A DNA stretch of 64,000 nt, taken from NCBI RefSeq assembly GCF_035958815.1, contig NZ_CP108383.1, forward strand, positions 9,019,791-9,083,790, read 5' to 3'. The notes beneath the pieces were generated by a model. It made no database searches. It saw only the letters and a list, made by a program, of their open reading frames with translations, and was not told the DNA's origin. This document shows positions 51,778 to 61,033 of this stretch, piece by piece. The position numbers and the translations under genes are program-made. How positions within the stretch are numbered: the stretch's first letter is position 1; each line of letters opens with the position of its first letter. This stretch comes from Nocardia sp. NBC_01327 (GTDB lineage Bacteria > Actinomycetota > Actinomycetes > Mycobacteriales > Mycobacteriaceae).

Positions 51778-52437
51778 TCAATCCGCCTGCGGAACCTCCG
51801 GTTCACCGAGCGTGAGCATGAGCCGATTGGCCCAGGAGAACGAGGCCGCGGACAGCACCAGATCGTGGATGTCGGTATCGGTCAGACCCAGTCGCCGCAG
51901 CCGTTCGATATGCGCGTGGCCGGCGCGCGGCGGATTGGCGGCCAGGGCGTCGACGAAATCGATAATGGCATCCCATCTTTCGTCGATGCGCACCCCATTT
52001 CCCTCATCCAGCAGGCGCTGCACATCATCGCCGCGCTTGGACAGGGCAGTGGTGAATCGCGAGTGCACCGAGGCGCAGTACTCGCACCCGTTGTGCCGTG
52101 AGGTGACGGTGGCGGCGAGTTCCCTTTCGGCACGGCCCAATCCGGCGCGACCGTAGAAGATCTCCCTGTCATTGCCACTGCGATGGGCGAGCACCTCGGG
52201 ATTGCGCGCCAGCACCCGGAAGTACGGGCCCACGCCCCGATCTCCCTCGAGCAGCGGAGCCTGCCGCGCATCGGCGTCGGCCAGCCGGATGGGCTCCACC
52301 CACGGCACCCAGTCCAACTGCTCCTGCGTGAATCCGCCCGGGCGGCGGCCGGATTCGACGCTGCGCACCTCGCTGCCCGGTTCGCCGTCGCGCGAAGCGG
52401 CGGCCGATTCGGCGCTGCGCACGCTCTGTTCACTCAT
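51778..52437 (-). CDS. alkylhydroperoxidase-domain (AhpD/CMD) protein
   Basis: A protein of 219 residues. After a Ser/Ala/Glu-rich N-terminus it has the AhpD-like CMD domain with intact redox motif HNGCEYCASVH (CxxC plus His), so thiol-dependent peroxidase-like chemistry is possible. It recalls the Avi_7169-type alkylhydroperoxidase family that co-occurs with a luciferase-like monooxygenase and a second CMD protein. It is the last gene of the transporter operon; its start overlaps the previous stop by 8 bp. Confidence 0.8.
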   Translation of the reverse strand: MSEQSVRSAESAAASRDGEPGSEVRSVESGRRPGGFTQEQLDWVPWVEPIRLADADARQAPLLEGDRGVGPYFRVLARNPEVLAHRSGNDREIFYGRAGLGRAERELAATVTSRHNGCEYCASVHSRFTTALSKRGDDVQRLLDEGNGVRIDERWDAIIDFVDALAANPPRAGHAHIERLRRLGLTDTDIHDLVLSAASFSWANRLMLTLGEPEVPQAD

Positions 52438-52876
52438 GTCCGGCTCCGATCAGGGTGAGACCGGCCAGCAGCCGGACCTGGAAGTGCACGAAGCCGATGA
52501 GCTGCGCCACCGTCACGATGTCGTCCGCGGACAGTCCGGCGGCCGCCAGCGCGTCGATATCCGCGCGGGTCGCCGCGGCGGGCGTGCTGGTCACCAGCGC
52601 CGCATGCCGCAGAATCGCGGCCAGCACCGGATCACCCTGTGCCGGTGCGGTTCCCAGTCCGGCATAGTGCGCGGCGAGCTCGGGCGCACCCGCCAGCTCG
52701 GCCACGGCCACGGCCGCGGCGATGAGGCGCTCGCGCCCCACCGAGGCGGCGCCGGGGCCGTCCAGCAGGGCGTCGTACACGCCCTGGGTGTGCGCTACCA
52801 CGGCCGGGCGCTGCTGCCGGAGCTCGCGCACGCCCTCCGCCCGTTCGCCCAGGACGGCGTCGATCACGTCGGTCAC
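52430..52876 (-). CDS. CMD-domain protein without catalytic cysteines
   Basis: A helical protein of 148 residues resembling the Avi_7170-type CMD family (VTDVIDAVLGERAEGVRELR at the start, GFVHFQVRLLAGL at the end). No CxxC occurs, so it is probably not a peroxidase by itself and may pair with the next protein. The GTG start overlaps the monooxygenase stop (GTGA), with GGGAAGG ten bases upstream; a TTG seven codons earlier is the alternative. Confidence 0.72.
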   Translation of the reverse strand: MTDVIDAVLGERAEGVRELRQQRPAVVAHTQGVYDALLDGPGAASVGRERLIAAAVAVAELAGAPELAAHYAGLGTAPAQGDPVLAAILRHAALVTSTPAAATRADIDALAAAGLSADDIVTVAQLIGFVHFQVRLLAGLTLIGAGHE

Positions 52877-53883
52877 GGAGTCGTTCCTTCCCGCCAACCC
52901 AGTTGCGGCGCAACCTTGGTGGCAATGAGTTCGATGGAGCGCAGGGTCGCCTCCTGGCCGGGGTCGACCGGGTGCACCTGCACGATGAAATCGGTGGCAT
53001 GCCGCAGCGCGGCGTCCGCGGAAAGCTGTGCGACCACCTCATCGGGCGTGCCGATGAACGAGTCGCGCAGCACCTCCTGCACGGTGGTCGCCACTTCCGG
53101 ACCGCCATTACGGCGCAATTGCTCCAGGAAGCGCGCCGCGCCGCGTTCGGCGAGCGTCCAGGCGGTGTCGTGATCGTCGGCCACGAAAACGCCTCGGGAC
53201 GCACCGATTCGGGCCTCGACGCCGGTGGGCAGCGCATCCAGGTACGCGTCCAGCAGGGGCGTCTGGATCTCCCAGAGGGTGGCGTCCGGGGCCGCCGGAT
53301 CACGCGGCTGCGCCTTCGACAGCAGCAGGCCGTCGCCCGCCAGTCCGGCGCGCGCGGCCCCGGCGGCCGAGAACGTGGCCTGCCAGATGCGGTCCCGCAG
53401 CGTCCGCGCGGGCGGATTGAGACCGCGGTCCCCGACCAGCGGTGCGCCCGTCAGCGCGGCGGTCAGCGTCGCCAGTTTCTCGGCGTACACCTGCTGCCGG
53501 TTCGCGCCGGTCAGTCCGAACAATTCGAAGGCGTGCCCGGAACCGCCCGCGCCGACACCGATTTCGAGCCGGCCCGCACTGAGCACATCCAGTACCGCCG
53601 CATCCTCGGCGACCCGGATCGGATCCTCCAGCGCCAGCGTGACAATGGCGGTGCCGAGCCGCAGCCGCGGATTGCGCGCCGCCGCATGCGCCAGGAAGAC
53701 GAACGGTGACGGCAGCCCGCCCTCGGCCGGATCGAGATGGTGCTGCGCCACCCAGGCCCCGTCGTAGCCGAGCCGCTCGGCCAGATCGAACTGCTCGCGG
53801 GCGTGCCGGTACACGGTCGCCGCATCTTCGCTCGCATCGGAGCGCACCAGCCTGGTGAACAGGCCGAGGCGGTGAAAACTCAT
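52873..53883 (-). CDS. luciferase-like FMN-dependent monooxygenase
   Basis: A 336-residue protein of the bacterial luciferase-like (LLM) superfamily: RLGLFTRLVRSDAS at the N-terminus, AWVAQHHL, LRLGTAIVTLALEDPIRVAEDAAVLDVLSAGRLEIGVGAG in the barrel and a late DSFIGTPDEVVAQL. It resembles the KPN_01858-type family found with the two CMD proteins that follow. It would oxygenate a small organic compound with reduced flavin. The ATG overlaps the stop of the upstream ATPase gene. Confidence 0.83.
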   Translation of the reverse strand: MSFHRLGLFTRLVRSDASEDAATVYRHAREQFDLAERLGYDGAWVAQHHLDPAEGGLPSPFVFLAHAAARNPRLRLGTAIVTLALEDPIRVAEDAAVLDVLSAGRLEIGVGAGGSGHAFELFGLTGANRQQVYAEKLATLTAALTGAPLVGDRGLNPPARTLRDRIWQATFSAAGAARAGLAGDGLLLSKAQPRDPAAPDATLWEIQTPLLDAYLDALPTGVEARIGASRGVFVADDHDTAWTLAERGAARFLEQLRRNGGPEVATTVQEVLRDSFIGTPDEVVAQLSADAALRHATDFIVQVHPVDPGQEATLRSIELIATKVAPQLGWREGTTP

Positions 53884-54671
53884 AGGGTCACCTTCCCGAG
53901 ATAGGCATCGCGGACAGCCGGATTGTCGCTGAGTTCGGCGGCCGTGCCGTGCAGCACGATCTCGCCGGCACGCAGCACATTCGCGGTGTGCGCAATGCTC
54001 AGTGCCAGTTCCGCCTGCTGTTCGACGATCAGGATGGCCAGGCCCAATTCCCGGTTGAGCCGGGCGATTTCCTCCAGCACCCGATCCACGAACAGCGGGG
54101 ACAGTCCCATGGTCGGCTCGTCCATGCAGATGAGCCGGGGTTTGCTCATGAGCGCCCGCGCGAAGGCCAGCATCTGCTGCTCACCGCCGGACAGGGTGCC
54201 CGCCCGCTGCGTCCGCCGCTCGGCCAGCCGCGGGAAATGCTCGAACATCTCCGCGGCCCGCGCGGCCAGCACCGAGCGGCGCTCGCGGCGGATATAGCCG
54301 CCGACAAAGAGGTTCTCCTCGACCGTCATGGCCGGAAATACCCGCCGCGCCTCCGGCACCGATGCCAAACCCGCCCGGATGCGCGCGGACGGCGGTGTCT
54401 TCGTCACCTCCACACCGTCGATGCGCACCACACCGGAGGTGGGTTTCAACAGCCCGAGCGCGGTTTTCATGGTGGTCGACTTCCCCGAGGCATTGCCGCC
54501 GAGCAGGGAGACGATTTCACCGGGACGCACCTGCAGCGACACCTCGTTCAATGCGCGCGAAGGCCCGTAATGCACTACCACGCGGTCGAATTCGAGGATC
54601 GGCGCGGCGGTCTCGTCGAAGCGCGGAGCAGCGCTGCCGGCCTCGATCACCACGGCGTCAGAGTCCGGCAT
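53880..54671 (-). CDS. ABC transporter ATP-binding protein, LivF type
   Basis: A 263-residue ATPase with Walker A GGNASGKST (58-66), signature LSGGEQQMLAFARAL and Walker B ICMDEPTMGLSP. It belongs to the branched-chain amino acid (HAAT) importer family. The N-terminal 25 residues are an unusual extension. It overlaps the LivG-type gene by 14 bp and couples transport with the following oxygenase. Confidence 0.88.
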   Translation of the reverse strand: MPDSDAVVIEAGSAAPRFDETAAPILEFDRVVVHYGPSRALNEVSLQVRPGEIVSLLGGNASGKSTTMKTALGLLKPTSGVVRIDGVEVTKTPPSARIRAGLASVPEARRVFPAMTVEENLFVGGYIRRERRSVLAARAAEMFEHFPRLAERRTQRAGTLSGGEQQMLAFARALMSKPRLICMDEPTMGLSPLFVDRVLEEIARLNRELGLAILIVEQQAELALSIAHTANVLRAGEIVLHGTAAELSDNPAVRDAYLGKVTL

Positions 54672-55608
54672 CGGCGCTCACCTTCTCCTCGCCTCGAATG
54701 CTCTCCACCACTTCGCCTTCCGACTCCGGCGCAGCCTGATCGACGGCGGCATCCACAGTCGGAGCGCGGCTGCGGCCGAGATATGCCTCGATGACGCGCG
54801 GGTCGGCCAGCACCTCCTCGGGTGTGCCCTCGGCGATGACGCGCCCTTCGTCCAGCACCAGCACCCGATCGGACAGGTCGTGGACCAGATCCATCTTGTG
54901 TTCGACCAGCAGCACGGTCTGTCCCTGCGCCTTCAATTCGGCCAATTGCCTGCCGATTTCGGCGGTCTCGGTCTGGTTCATGCCTGCGGCCGGCTCATCG
55001 AGCAGCAGCAGATCGGGTTCCAGCGCCAGCGCCCGTGCGATTTCGGTGCGGCGGCGGTTGGCATAGGACAGCGTGTACGCGGCATTGTCGGCACGCGGGC
55101 CGAGCCGCTCCTGGAACCGCGCCAGCTGGGCGTCGATCCTGGCGGCGGACTCCTTGCGCTCGGCCCGCACGGACGGTGTGGGCACCAGTGCGACGAAGAG
55201 TTCCGCCAGCAGAGATATCCAGCGCAGCAATGGGATTCCCGCCAGCGAGCGCAGCGGGCGGGAGGCGCGCAGGGTGGTCTGCAAGCCGACATCCACATTC
55301 TCGCGAACGGTCATATTGCCGAACACCCGCCCGTTCTGAAACGTGCGAGCAATGCCCGCGGCGGCCGCAGCCTCCGGCTTTCCGGGGCGAATTCTTTTGC
55401 CCCGCACCAGAATATCACCACTGTCTGGCTTCAATACTCCGGAGATGAGATTGACCGTCGTCGACTTACCGGACCCGTTGGGCCCGATAATCGAGACGAA
55501 TTCCCCTGGCGCAATGGTGATATCGATACCATCCACGGCGCGCACCCCGCCGAACGCACGGCGCAATCCACGCACCGTGAGCGCCGGCTCAGGCTGTGAC
55601 TCGGACAC
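54658..55608 (-). CDS. ABC transporter ATP-binding protein, LivG type
   Basis: A 316-residue ATPase with Walker A GPNGSGKST, Walker B LLLLDEPAAGMNQTE and a LSYANRRRTEIARAL signature, where the usual LSGG-type motif is changed as in many LivG proteins. A C-terminal tail of about 35 acidic residues is extra. Its start overlaps the fused permease gene by 20 bp. Confidence 0.88.
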   Translation of the reverse strand: MSESQPEPALTVRGLRRAFGGVRAVDGIDITIAPGEFVSIIGPNGSGKSTTVNLISGVLKPDSGDILVRGKRIRPGKPEAAAAAGIARTFQNGRVFGNMTVRENVDVGLQTTLRASRPLRSLAGIPLLRWISLLAELFVALVPTPSVRAERKESAARIDAQLARFQERLGPRADNAAYTLSYANRRRTEIARALALEPDLLLLDEPAAGMNQTETAEIGRQLAELKAQGQTVLLVEHKMDLVHDLSDRVLVLDEGRVIAEGTPEEVLADPRVIEAYLGRSRAPTVDAAVDQAAPESEGEVVESIRGEEKVSADAGL

Positions 55609-57424
55609 GTTCCCTCCTCACCAGAATTCCCTGCGGCCGGAAGCGCACGACCAGCAGCAGCACCAGCCCGTAGAGCACGATCCGCAGTTCGGGCGCGAGT
55701 CGCAGGGCCTCCGGCGCACCGATCAACACCACGGCCCCGAGAACGGCCCCGTACGGCGAGGCGGTGCCACCGAGCACCAGAATCGTCACCACCAGCAGCG
55801 ACATCGGCAGATTGAACACCGTCGGATCGATATACGAGTACTGGTGCGCCAGCAGCGAACCGCCGATCCCGGAGAAGAAGGCGGCGATCGCGAAGGCCAG
55901 CGCCTTGTAATCGCGGACCGGCACCCCCGCCGAACGGGCGGCGACCTCGTCCGCGCCGATGGCCCGGATGGCGGTGCCCAATCGTGACCGCTGCATCCCG
56001 AGGATCACCGCCAGCGTGATCGCCAGCACCACCAGCTCCAACTGGAAAATCTGGGTGTGCGTGACGAATTCGAAGCCGAACAGCTCGGGCGGCGGAATTC
56101 CGAAAATGCCGTAGCTGCCGCGTGTCACCGATTCCCAATTGCGGATCAGCGCCACCGTGACGATGCCGATGCCCAGCGTGGCAATGGCGACATAGTGTCC
56201 GCCCAGCCGCCACAGCGGTGCGGCCAGCACCGAAGACACCACGGCCGCAACGATTCCCGCCGCGATGATGGCGGGCAGGAAGGCCCAGCCGTGCGATACC
56301 GTCAGCACCGCCGAGGTGTACGCGCCGATGGCGATCGGCCCCGCCTGCCCGATGGCCAACTGTCCCGCCGACCCGGCGACCAGCGTCATGGATACGGCGA
56401 TGATCGCGTACGCCAGGATCTGCGTACCCACCGAGATGCCGTAATCGTTCGATACCGCCGGAATCACCAGCCCCGCAATGGCGAAGGCGATGAGCGCATG
56501 CCACCAGCGCACCCGCAGCAGCCTCCCGGAACCGAGGAAGGTCCCGGTCAGCGGCTCGGATTCGATTGCGGGCGGGCGGGCCAGCAGTCCGCCCGGCCGC
56601 AGCACCAGGAATACCACCAGCAGGCCGAAGGTGATCAGATCCCGGTACCCGTCCCCGAAGGTGTAGATGCCGAACGCCTCCACCAGCCCGAGCACGATAC
56701 CGCCGAGCACCGCACCGGGAATCGAGCCGAGCCCGCCGATGGTCGCGGCGACGAAGCCGGTCATACCGACAATGCTGCCGCTGGTCGGCGAGATGTTCGA
56801 GTTGTAGAGGCCGACGAAGATGCCCGCCAGCCCACCCAGCCCGGAGGCGATGGCGAAGGCCAGCGACTGGATCCGCCCGACGCTGATGCCCATCTGCGCG
56901 GCCGCATCCGGATCCTGCGCGGTGGCCCGGATGGCCAGCCCGTACCGGCCGAAGCGCAGAAATGCCCACAGCCCCACCATGACCGAGATCGTGATGGCGA
57001 ACATGACCACATCCGAGGTTCCGAACCGCACGCCGCCGACCCGGAAGTTATTGGTGGACAGCACTTCCGGGAATGGCCGTGTTTCCGGTCCGAAGATCAG
57101 CGCCACCACGTTCTCGATGATCAACCCCGCCGCCACGGTGGCGAGCAGCGCCGAAATGGCCGGCGCCCGCCGCAGCGGGCGCACCGCCAGCACATCGATA
57201 CCCACCCCGACCAGCGCGGTCACGCCGACCACCACGATGATCGCCGCCCACAGCGGCGCCCCGTGCTGGGCGATCAGCCACCAGCCCAGCACCGAACCGA
57301 AGGCGAAGATCGCGCCGTGCGCGAAATTGATGACATTGGTGACCCCGAAGATCAGGGTGATGCCCACGGCAATGAGCGCATACGCATTGCCGTGGACCAG
57401 ACCCGCGATAAGCGTGTCGAACAT
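55589..57424 (-). CDS. fused LivH-LivM type ABC permease
   Basis: A 611-residue membrane protein. Residues 1-290 are a LivH permease (MFDTLIAGLVHGNAYALIAVG, NVINFAHGAIFAFG, AATIGGLGSIPGAVLG) and residues about 300-611 a LivM permease (SAGQLAIGQAGPIAIGAY, FFSGIGGSLLAHQYSY). The two usual subunits are thus in one chain with about 16-18 helices. With the two ATPases and the binding protein it makes a complete branched-chain-amino-acid-type importer. Confidence 0.9.
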   Translation of the reverse strand: MFDTLIAGLVHGNAYALIAVGITLIFGVTNVINFAHGAIFAFGSVLGWWLIAQHGAPLWAAIIVVVGVTALVGVGIDVLAVRPLRRAPAISALLATVAAGLIIENVVALIFGPETRPFPEVLSTNNFRVGGVRFGTSDVVMFAITISVMVGLWAFLRFGRYGLAIRATAQDPDAAAQMGISVGRIQSLAFAIASGLGGLAGIFVGLYNSNISPTSGSIVGMTGFVAATIGGLGSIPGAVLGGIVLGLVEAFGIYTFGDGYRDLITFGLLVVFLVLRPGGLLARPPAIESEPLTGTFLGSGRLLRVRWWHALIAFAIAGLVIPAVSNDYGISVGTQILAYAIIAVSMTLVAGSAGQLAIGQAGPIAIGAYTSAVLTVSHGWAFLPAIIAAGIVAAVVSSVLAAPLWRLGGHYVAIATLGIGIVTVALIRNWESVTRGSYGIFGIPPPELFGFEFVTHTQIFQLELVVLAITLAVILGMQRSRLGTAIRAIGADEVAARSAGVPVRDYKALAFAIAAFFSGIGGSLLAHQYSYIDPTVFNLPMSLLVVTILVLGGTASPYGAVLGAVVLIGAPEALRLAPELRIVLYGLVLLLVVRFRPQGILVRRERVRVTA

Positions 57425-57431
57425 TGCCGCG

Positions 57432-58583
57432 CTACTTGCTACCGGTCGGCACGAATGCGCCGTTCTTCAAGAGCAATTCGATCGGCTTCACCCCGTCCGG
57501 CCGCCGCGTCTGCTGATTGAACGCGAACGAATCACCCAGGCCGATACCGCTGAAGTTCTTGACCTCGCGCAGACCCTTCAGCACGCCCTCGCGGGTGGCG
57601 CCGCCGGACTTGGCCGCCTGCACCAGCACATTGATCGCGTCATAGGCGTAGACGTTGAAGTCGCCCGGATCGGTGTTGTACTTCGCGCGGAACTTCGTCA
57701 CGAAGTCCTGCACCTTCGGATTGGTATCGGACGGCGAGAAGACGCCGTTCACGATGTCTCCCTCGGCCGCCGCGCCCGCCAGTTGAATGAACTGCGGCGT
57801 GTTCTGGCCGCCGAAGAACTGGCCGTTGTATCCCACATCGCGCAACTGTTTGACCACGAGCGCACCATCCGGGCCATATCCCAGGTGCACAAACGCATCC
57901 GGGTTCGCATCGCGGCCCTTGATCAGCACCGGCCGGAAGTCCTGCGAATCGGGCAGGATCGACGAGGAGTAGGCGATCTCGATGCCCCGCTGCTGCGCGA
58001 ACTGCTGGAAGTACTTGAAAGCCTCTTTACCCCAATCGGTTTCGAGGTAGACGACCGAGACCTTCTTCGCCTTCGACTGCACCCACTGGGTATTGCGATC
58101 CTGGAAGGTGTCCAAGGTGATCGAGGGGCTCCACGAATACTCGCCGCCCTTGGTGAATTCCGTCGACGAATTGGTGAAGCCGTACTGCACCAGCTTGCCC
58201 CGGTTGTACACCGGTGACGCGGCAATCGATGCGGGAGAGGAGAAGTCGCCCAATTCGGCGATGATCGAATTGTCACCGACGAACTTGGTCGCGATCGGCA
58301 CCGTCTGCTTCGGGTCGGACTGCGAGTCCTCCCACTTCAGCGCCACCTTCTTACCATTGATGCCGCCGGCCGCATTGACCTGATCGATCGCCAGATCGAA
58401 GCCCTGCTGCCACAGCCGCCCGTACTCCGCCGAGGCCCCCGACTTCGGCCCCGACACACCGAAATACACGGTGTCGCCATTGCTGTCCGACGAATTGCCG
58501 CACGCCGACAACGACCCGGCCACCACGGCCGCGGACGCGATGCCCACCACTACCCGAAGCGACCGGGACCACTGCTTACTCAT
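57432..58583 (-). CDS. ABC transporter substrate-binding lipoprotein, LivJ type
   Basis: A 383-residue periplasmic-binding protein of the amino-acid/amide (ANF-receptor-like) group. A signal peptide with SLSACG lipobox (Cys28) is followed by VYFGVSGPKSGASAEYGRLWQQGFDLAIDQVNAAGG. It is first in the operon that ends with the LLM and CMD genes, so its ligand is probably the oxygenase substrate or precursor. It stops 8 bp before the permease gene. Confidence 0.87.
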   Translation of the reverse strand: MSKQWSRSLRVVVGIASAAVVAGSLSACGNSSDSNGDTVYFGVSGPKSGASAEYGRLWQQGFDLAIDQVNAAGGINGKKVALKWEDSQSDPKQTVPIATKFVGDNSIIAELGDFSSPASIAASPVYNRGKLVQYGFTNSSTEFTKGGEYSWSPSITLDTFQDRNTQWVQSKAKKVSVVYLETDWGKEAFKYFQQFAQQRGIEIAYSSSILPDSQDFRPVLIKGRDANPDAFVHLGYGPDGALVVKQLRDVGYNGQFFGGQNTPQFIQLAGAAAEGDIVNGVFSPSDTNPKVQDFVTKFRAKYNTDPGDFNVYAYDAINVLVQAAKSGGATREGVLKGLREVKNFSGIGLGDSFAFNQQTRRPDGVKPIELLLKNGAFVPTGSK

Positions 58584-58612
58584 CTGATTCCTCTGTACTC
58601 ACCCACACCACT

Positions 58613-58643
58613 GCCGGGCATGAGAGCGCTTGCGATGCCCGGC
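58613..58643. promoter_or_regulatory. hairpin in the leader region of the LivJ-type gene
   Basis: GCCGGGCAT, a 13-base loop and ATGCCCGGC form a perfect 9-bp stem 30 bp upstream of the leftward binding-protein start. It could terminate the HAD gene or control the transporter operon. Confidence 0.45.
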
Positions 58644-58850
58644 GGACACCACCTGGTCGTCACCCGGGGCACCCCACCGCTGTGCGAGGGTTGCCGATCA
58701 GCGAGCCGGGGCTCGAACATGCTGATACTCGTGACCGTGGGCGCAAATGTAGCGACGCGAGGATGGGCCGAGACACCCTTGGAATCAAGGTGATGTGAAG
58801 AATGGGACGAATCGCCTGTCGCGCAGGCGGTCTCGCCGCTGGTGTGGTGG

Positions 58851-59489
58851 CTAAACGGCCAGGTGAGAGGCCAACCAGGCCGGGAATGCGGTGAGATCGG
58901 CGAGCACCACATCCGCACCCGCGGCGGACAGTTCGGCGGCGGAATACGGACCGGTCGTCACCGCGACAGAGCAGGCATCGGCCACCTTCGCGGCGCGCAC
59001 ATCACCGAGATGATCGCCCACATAGATCGACGCACCGTGCTCGCGCAGCACCTCGCCCTTCTCCTCCGCCCACGCGCCGCCGACCAGATCATCGACGTCG
59101 AGACCGAGGTGATCCAGATGCAATTGCGCGTGCGGGCCGTTCTTGGCGGTGATCACCAGCACCCGCCCGCCGGCGGCGTGCACCGCGGCCAGCGCATCGA
59201 CCACACCGGGCAGATGATCGCTCGGCTCCACCGCGAGTCCGGGATAGAACTGCCGGTACATGGCCACCACCTCCGGCACCCGCTCCTGCGGGAACCATTC
59301 GGCCGCCTCCACCGCCAGCGGCGGACCCAGCCGCGACACCACCAGCTCGGAATCGATCGGCACCCCGGTCTCGGCGGCCACCGCATCCCACACCGCGGCA
59401 ATGCCGGGGCGGGAGTCGATCAGCGTCATATCCAGGTCGAACCCGACAACAAGTCCGTTCGGAACGGCGGTCGCACGATCAATGGCCAC
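58851..59489 (-). CDS. HAD-superfamily phosphatase (phosphoglycolate phosphatase-like)
   Basis: A protein of 212 residues with HAD motif I GFDLDMTLID (nucleophile Asp18, Asp20), motif II VITAK, a lysine region and motif III YVGDHLGDVRAAK. A helical cap lies between motifs I and II. The GTG start giving VAIDRATAVPNG is chosen; an ATG eleven codons earlier is possible. Substrate unknown; a small phosphorylated metabolite is likely. Confidence 0.8.
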   Translation of the reverse strand: MAIDRATAVPNGLVVGFDLDMTLIDSRPGIAAVWDAVAAETGVPIDSELVVSRLGPPLAVEAAEWFPQERVPEVVAMYRQFYPGLAVEPSDHLPGVVDALAAVHAAGGRVLVITAKNGPHAQLHLDHLGLDVDDLVGGAWAEEKGEVLREHGASIYVGDHLGDVRAAKVADACSVAVTTGPYSAAELSAAGADVVLADLTAFPAWLASHLAV

Positions 59490-59557
59490 GCCCCGACCAT
59501 ACGGACACGCCGTTCTCCCCAAGAAACCGGTTGCGACCTCGAACTAGGCTGATCGGC

Positions 59558-60415
59558 ATGGCAAATGATCGCGGATCCCTGTTCTGCAGCGTCGAGCTCG
59601 GCGCACGCATCGAACGGGTCGAGACGGAACTGATCGCCACCGGCGGCGCGGCGGCAAGCGCCCGCCTCGGCACCGAGGAGGGATTCGTCATCCCGATCGC
59701 GGGCGGTGTGGCCGCCTTCGCCGAGTACGGCTCCCCGCTCAACAAGGTGGCGGGCCTGGGGTTCGCGGGCGTTCCCGATGCGGAGGAACTCGAGGCGGTG
59801 GAAAAACAGTTCGAGGTGCGGGACACGCCCGTTCAGATCGAGCTGGCGCATCTCGGCGAACCCGCCCTCGGCGAACTCCTCACCGCGCGCGGATACCGGC
59901 TCGTGTCGTTCGAGAATGTTCTCGGCATCGCGCTGGACAGGGCGGCCGATGCCGCTCTCCCCGCGGATGTCGAGGTAAGGCACAGCGGCACAGGAGAATT
60001 CGATATCTGGCTCGATGTCATCGCCGACGGCTTCGCGCACCCCGATACCCAGGGCGTGGTCTCGCACGAGGAATTCCCGCGCGAAATCATCGCGAGCGCC
60101 ATGCGCGATCTCACCGCGGCCGCCGGAGTACAGCGCTACGTCGCCGTGCACGAGGGCACGATCGCGGGCGGCGCGAGTATGCGAATGTCCCAGGGCATTG
60201 CCCAACTCACCGGAGCCGCAACACTTCCCGGCCATCGGCGGCGCGGCATTCAATCGGCGCTGCTGGCCGCCCGCCTGGCCGAGGCCACGGCGGCGGGCTG
60301 CGATATCGCCGTCATCACCACCCAGCCGGGATCCAAATCCCAGCAGAACGCCCAGCGCAGCGGCTTCGACCTGCTCTACACCCGCGCCATCCTCGTCAAG
60401 TCCGCCGCAGACTAG
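59558..60415 (+). CDS. GNAT acetyltransferase with N-terminal extension
   Basis: A protein of 285 residues. The C-terminal half (about 135-285) is a GNAT domain with the acetyl-CoA loop PGHRRRGIQSALLAARL and AQRSGFDLLYTRAI. The N-terminal 130 residues form a separate alpha/beta part that looks like a degenerate second GNAT fold. The ATG giving MANDRGSLF is preferred to an in-frame ATG nine codons earlier. It is divergent from the HAD gene. Confidence 0.78.
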   Translation: MANDRGSLFCSVELGARIERVETELIATGGAAASARLGTEEGFVIPIAGGVAAFAEYGSPLNKVAGLGFAGVPDAEELEAVEKQFEVRDTPVQIELAHLGEPALGELLTARGYRLVSFENVLGIALDRAADAALPADVEVRHSGTGEFDIWLDVIADGFAHPDTQGVVSHEEFPREIIASAMRDLTAAAGVQRYVAVHEGTIAGGASMRMSQGIAQLTGAATLPGHRRRGIQSALLAARLAEATAAGCDIAVITTQPGSKSQQNAQRSGFDLLYTRAILVKSAAD

Positions 60416-60450
60416 CCCAGCTGGCGCGCCGAAGTGGCTTAGCGTCTGGA

Positions 60451-60545
60451 GTCCGGAGTGGAGTACGTCAACGACCGGGCGAGGTAGCTCAGGGTCCGGA
60501 GTGGAGCAAGTCAGCGCCCGGCACCGAGTAGCTCGATGTCGAGGG
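60451..60545. repeat. degenerate tandem repeat, about 43-bp period
   Basis: Two clear copies begin with GTCCGGAGTGGAG at 60451 and 60494 and continue through CGTCA-like and GAGGTAGCTC-like blocks; a weaker third copy follows near 60538. The array fills the space between the convergent GNAT and MarR genes. No coding capacity is apparent. Confidence 0.6.
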
Positions 60546-60571
60546 TGGGGCAGCTCGAGGATCGGCGCGGT

Positions 60572-61033
60572 TCAGTCCGGAATTCGGTGCGCGGCAATCG
60601 GTTTCAACTGCTCCCGCAGCTGCTCACCGGCGGGTCCGAACATCTGCGCATCGGTATCGACGGCAATTTGCACGCCCTTGCCCACCAGTTCACGTCCAGC
60701 AGTGGTGATTTCGATGCGCAGCACGCGCGCATCCACCGGATCCGCGCGGCGGGCTAGCAGCCCCCGCTCCTCCAATACCCGAATGACCTTCGACGCCATC
60801 ATCCGATCCGCCCCGGACATATCGGCCACCTGCTGCTGAGTCGGCAGCTCACCCTGCCGGCCCAGCCAGCCCGCCGACGCCAGCAGATTGAACTGGGTGG
60901 GCGTCAACCCGAGCGGCCGCAGATTCCGCTCCAGCGTCGCCCGCCACTCCAGCGCGGCGTGATGCAGCCAGAAACCCGGGCTCATGAGCGGACCCCGCGG
61001 GATTCCGCGAGGTCCGTCCGATGATTCAGCCAC
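60572..61033 (-). CDS. MarR-family transcriptional regulator
   Basis: A protein of 153 residues with the MarR winged helix: LTPTQFNLLASAGWL, QQQVADMSGADRMMASKVIRVLEERGL and RRADPVDARVLRIEITTAG (wing). Its start overlaps the stop of the SRPBCC gene by 8 bp, so both share the promoter that carries two copies of a palindromic site. Autoregulation is likely. Confidence 0.85.
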   Translation of the reverse strand: MAESSDGPRGIPRGPLMSPGFWLHHAALEWRATLERNLRPLGLTPTQFNLLASAGWLGRQGELPTQQQVADMSGADRMMASKVIRVLEERGLLARRADPVDARVLRIEITTAGRELVGKGVQIAVDTDAQMFGPAGEQLREQLKPIAAHRIPD

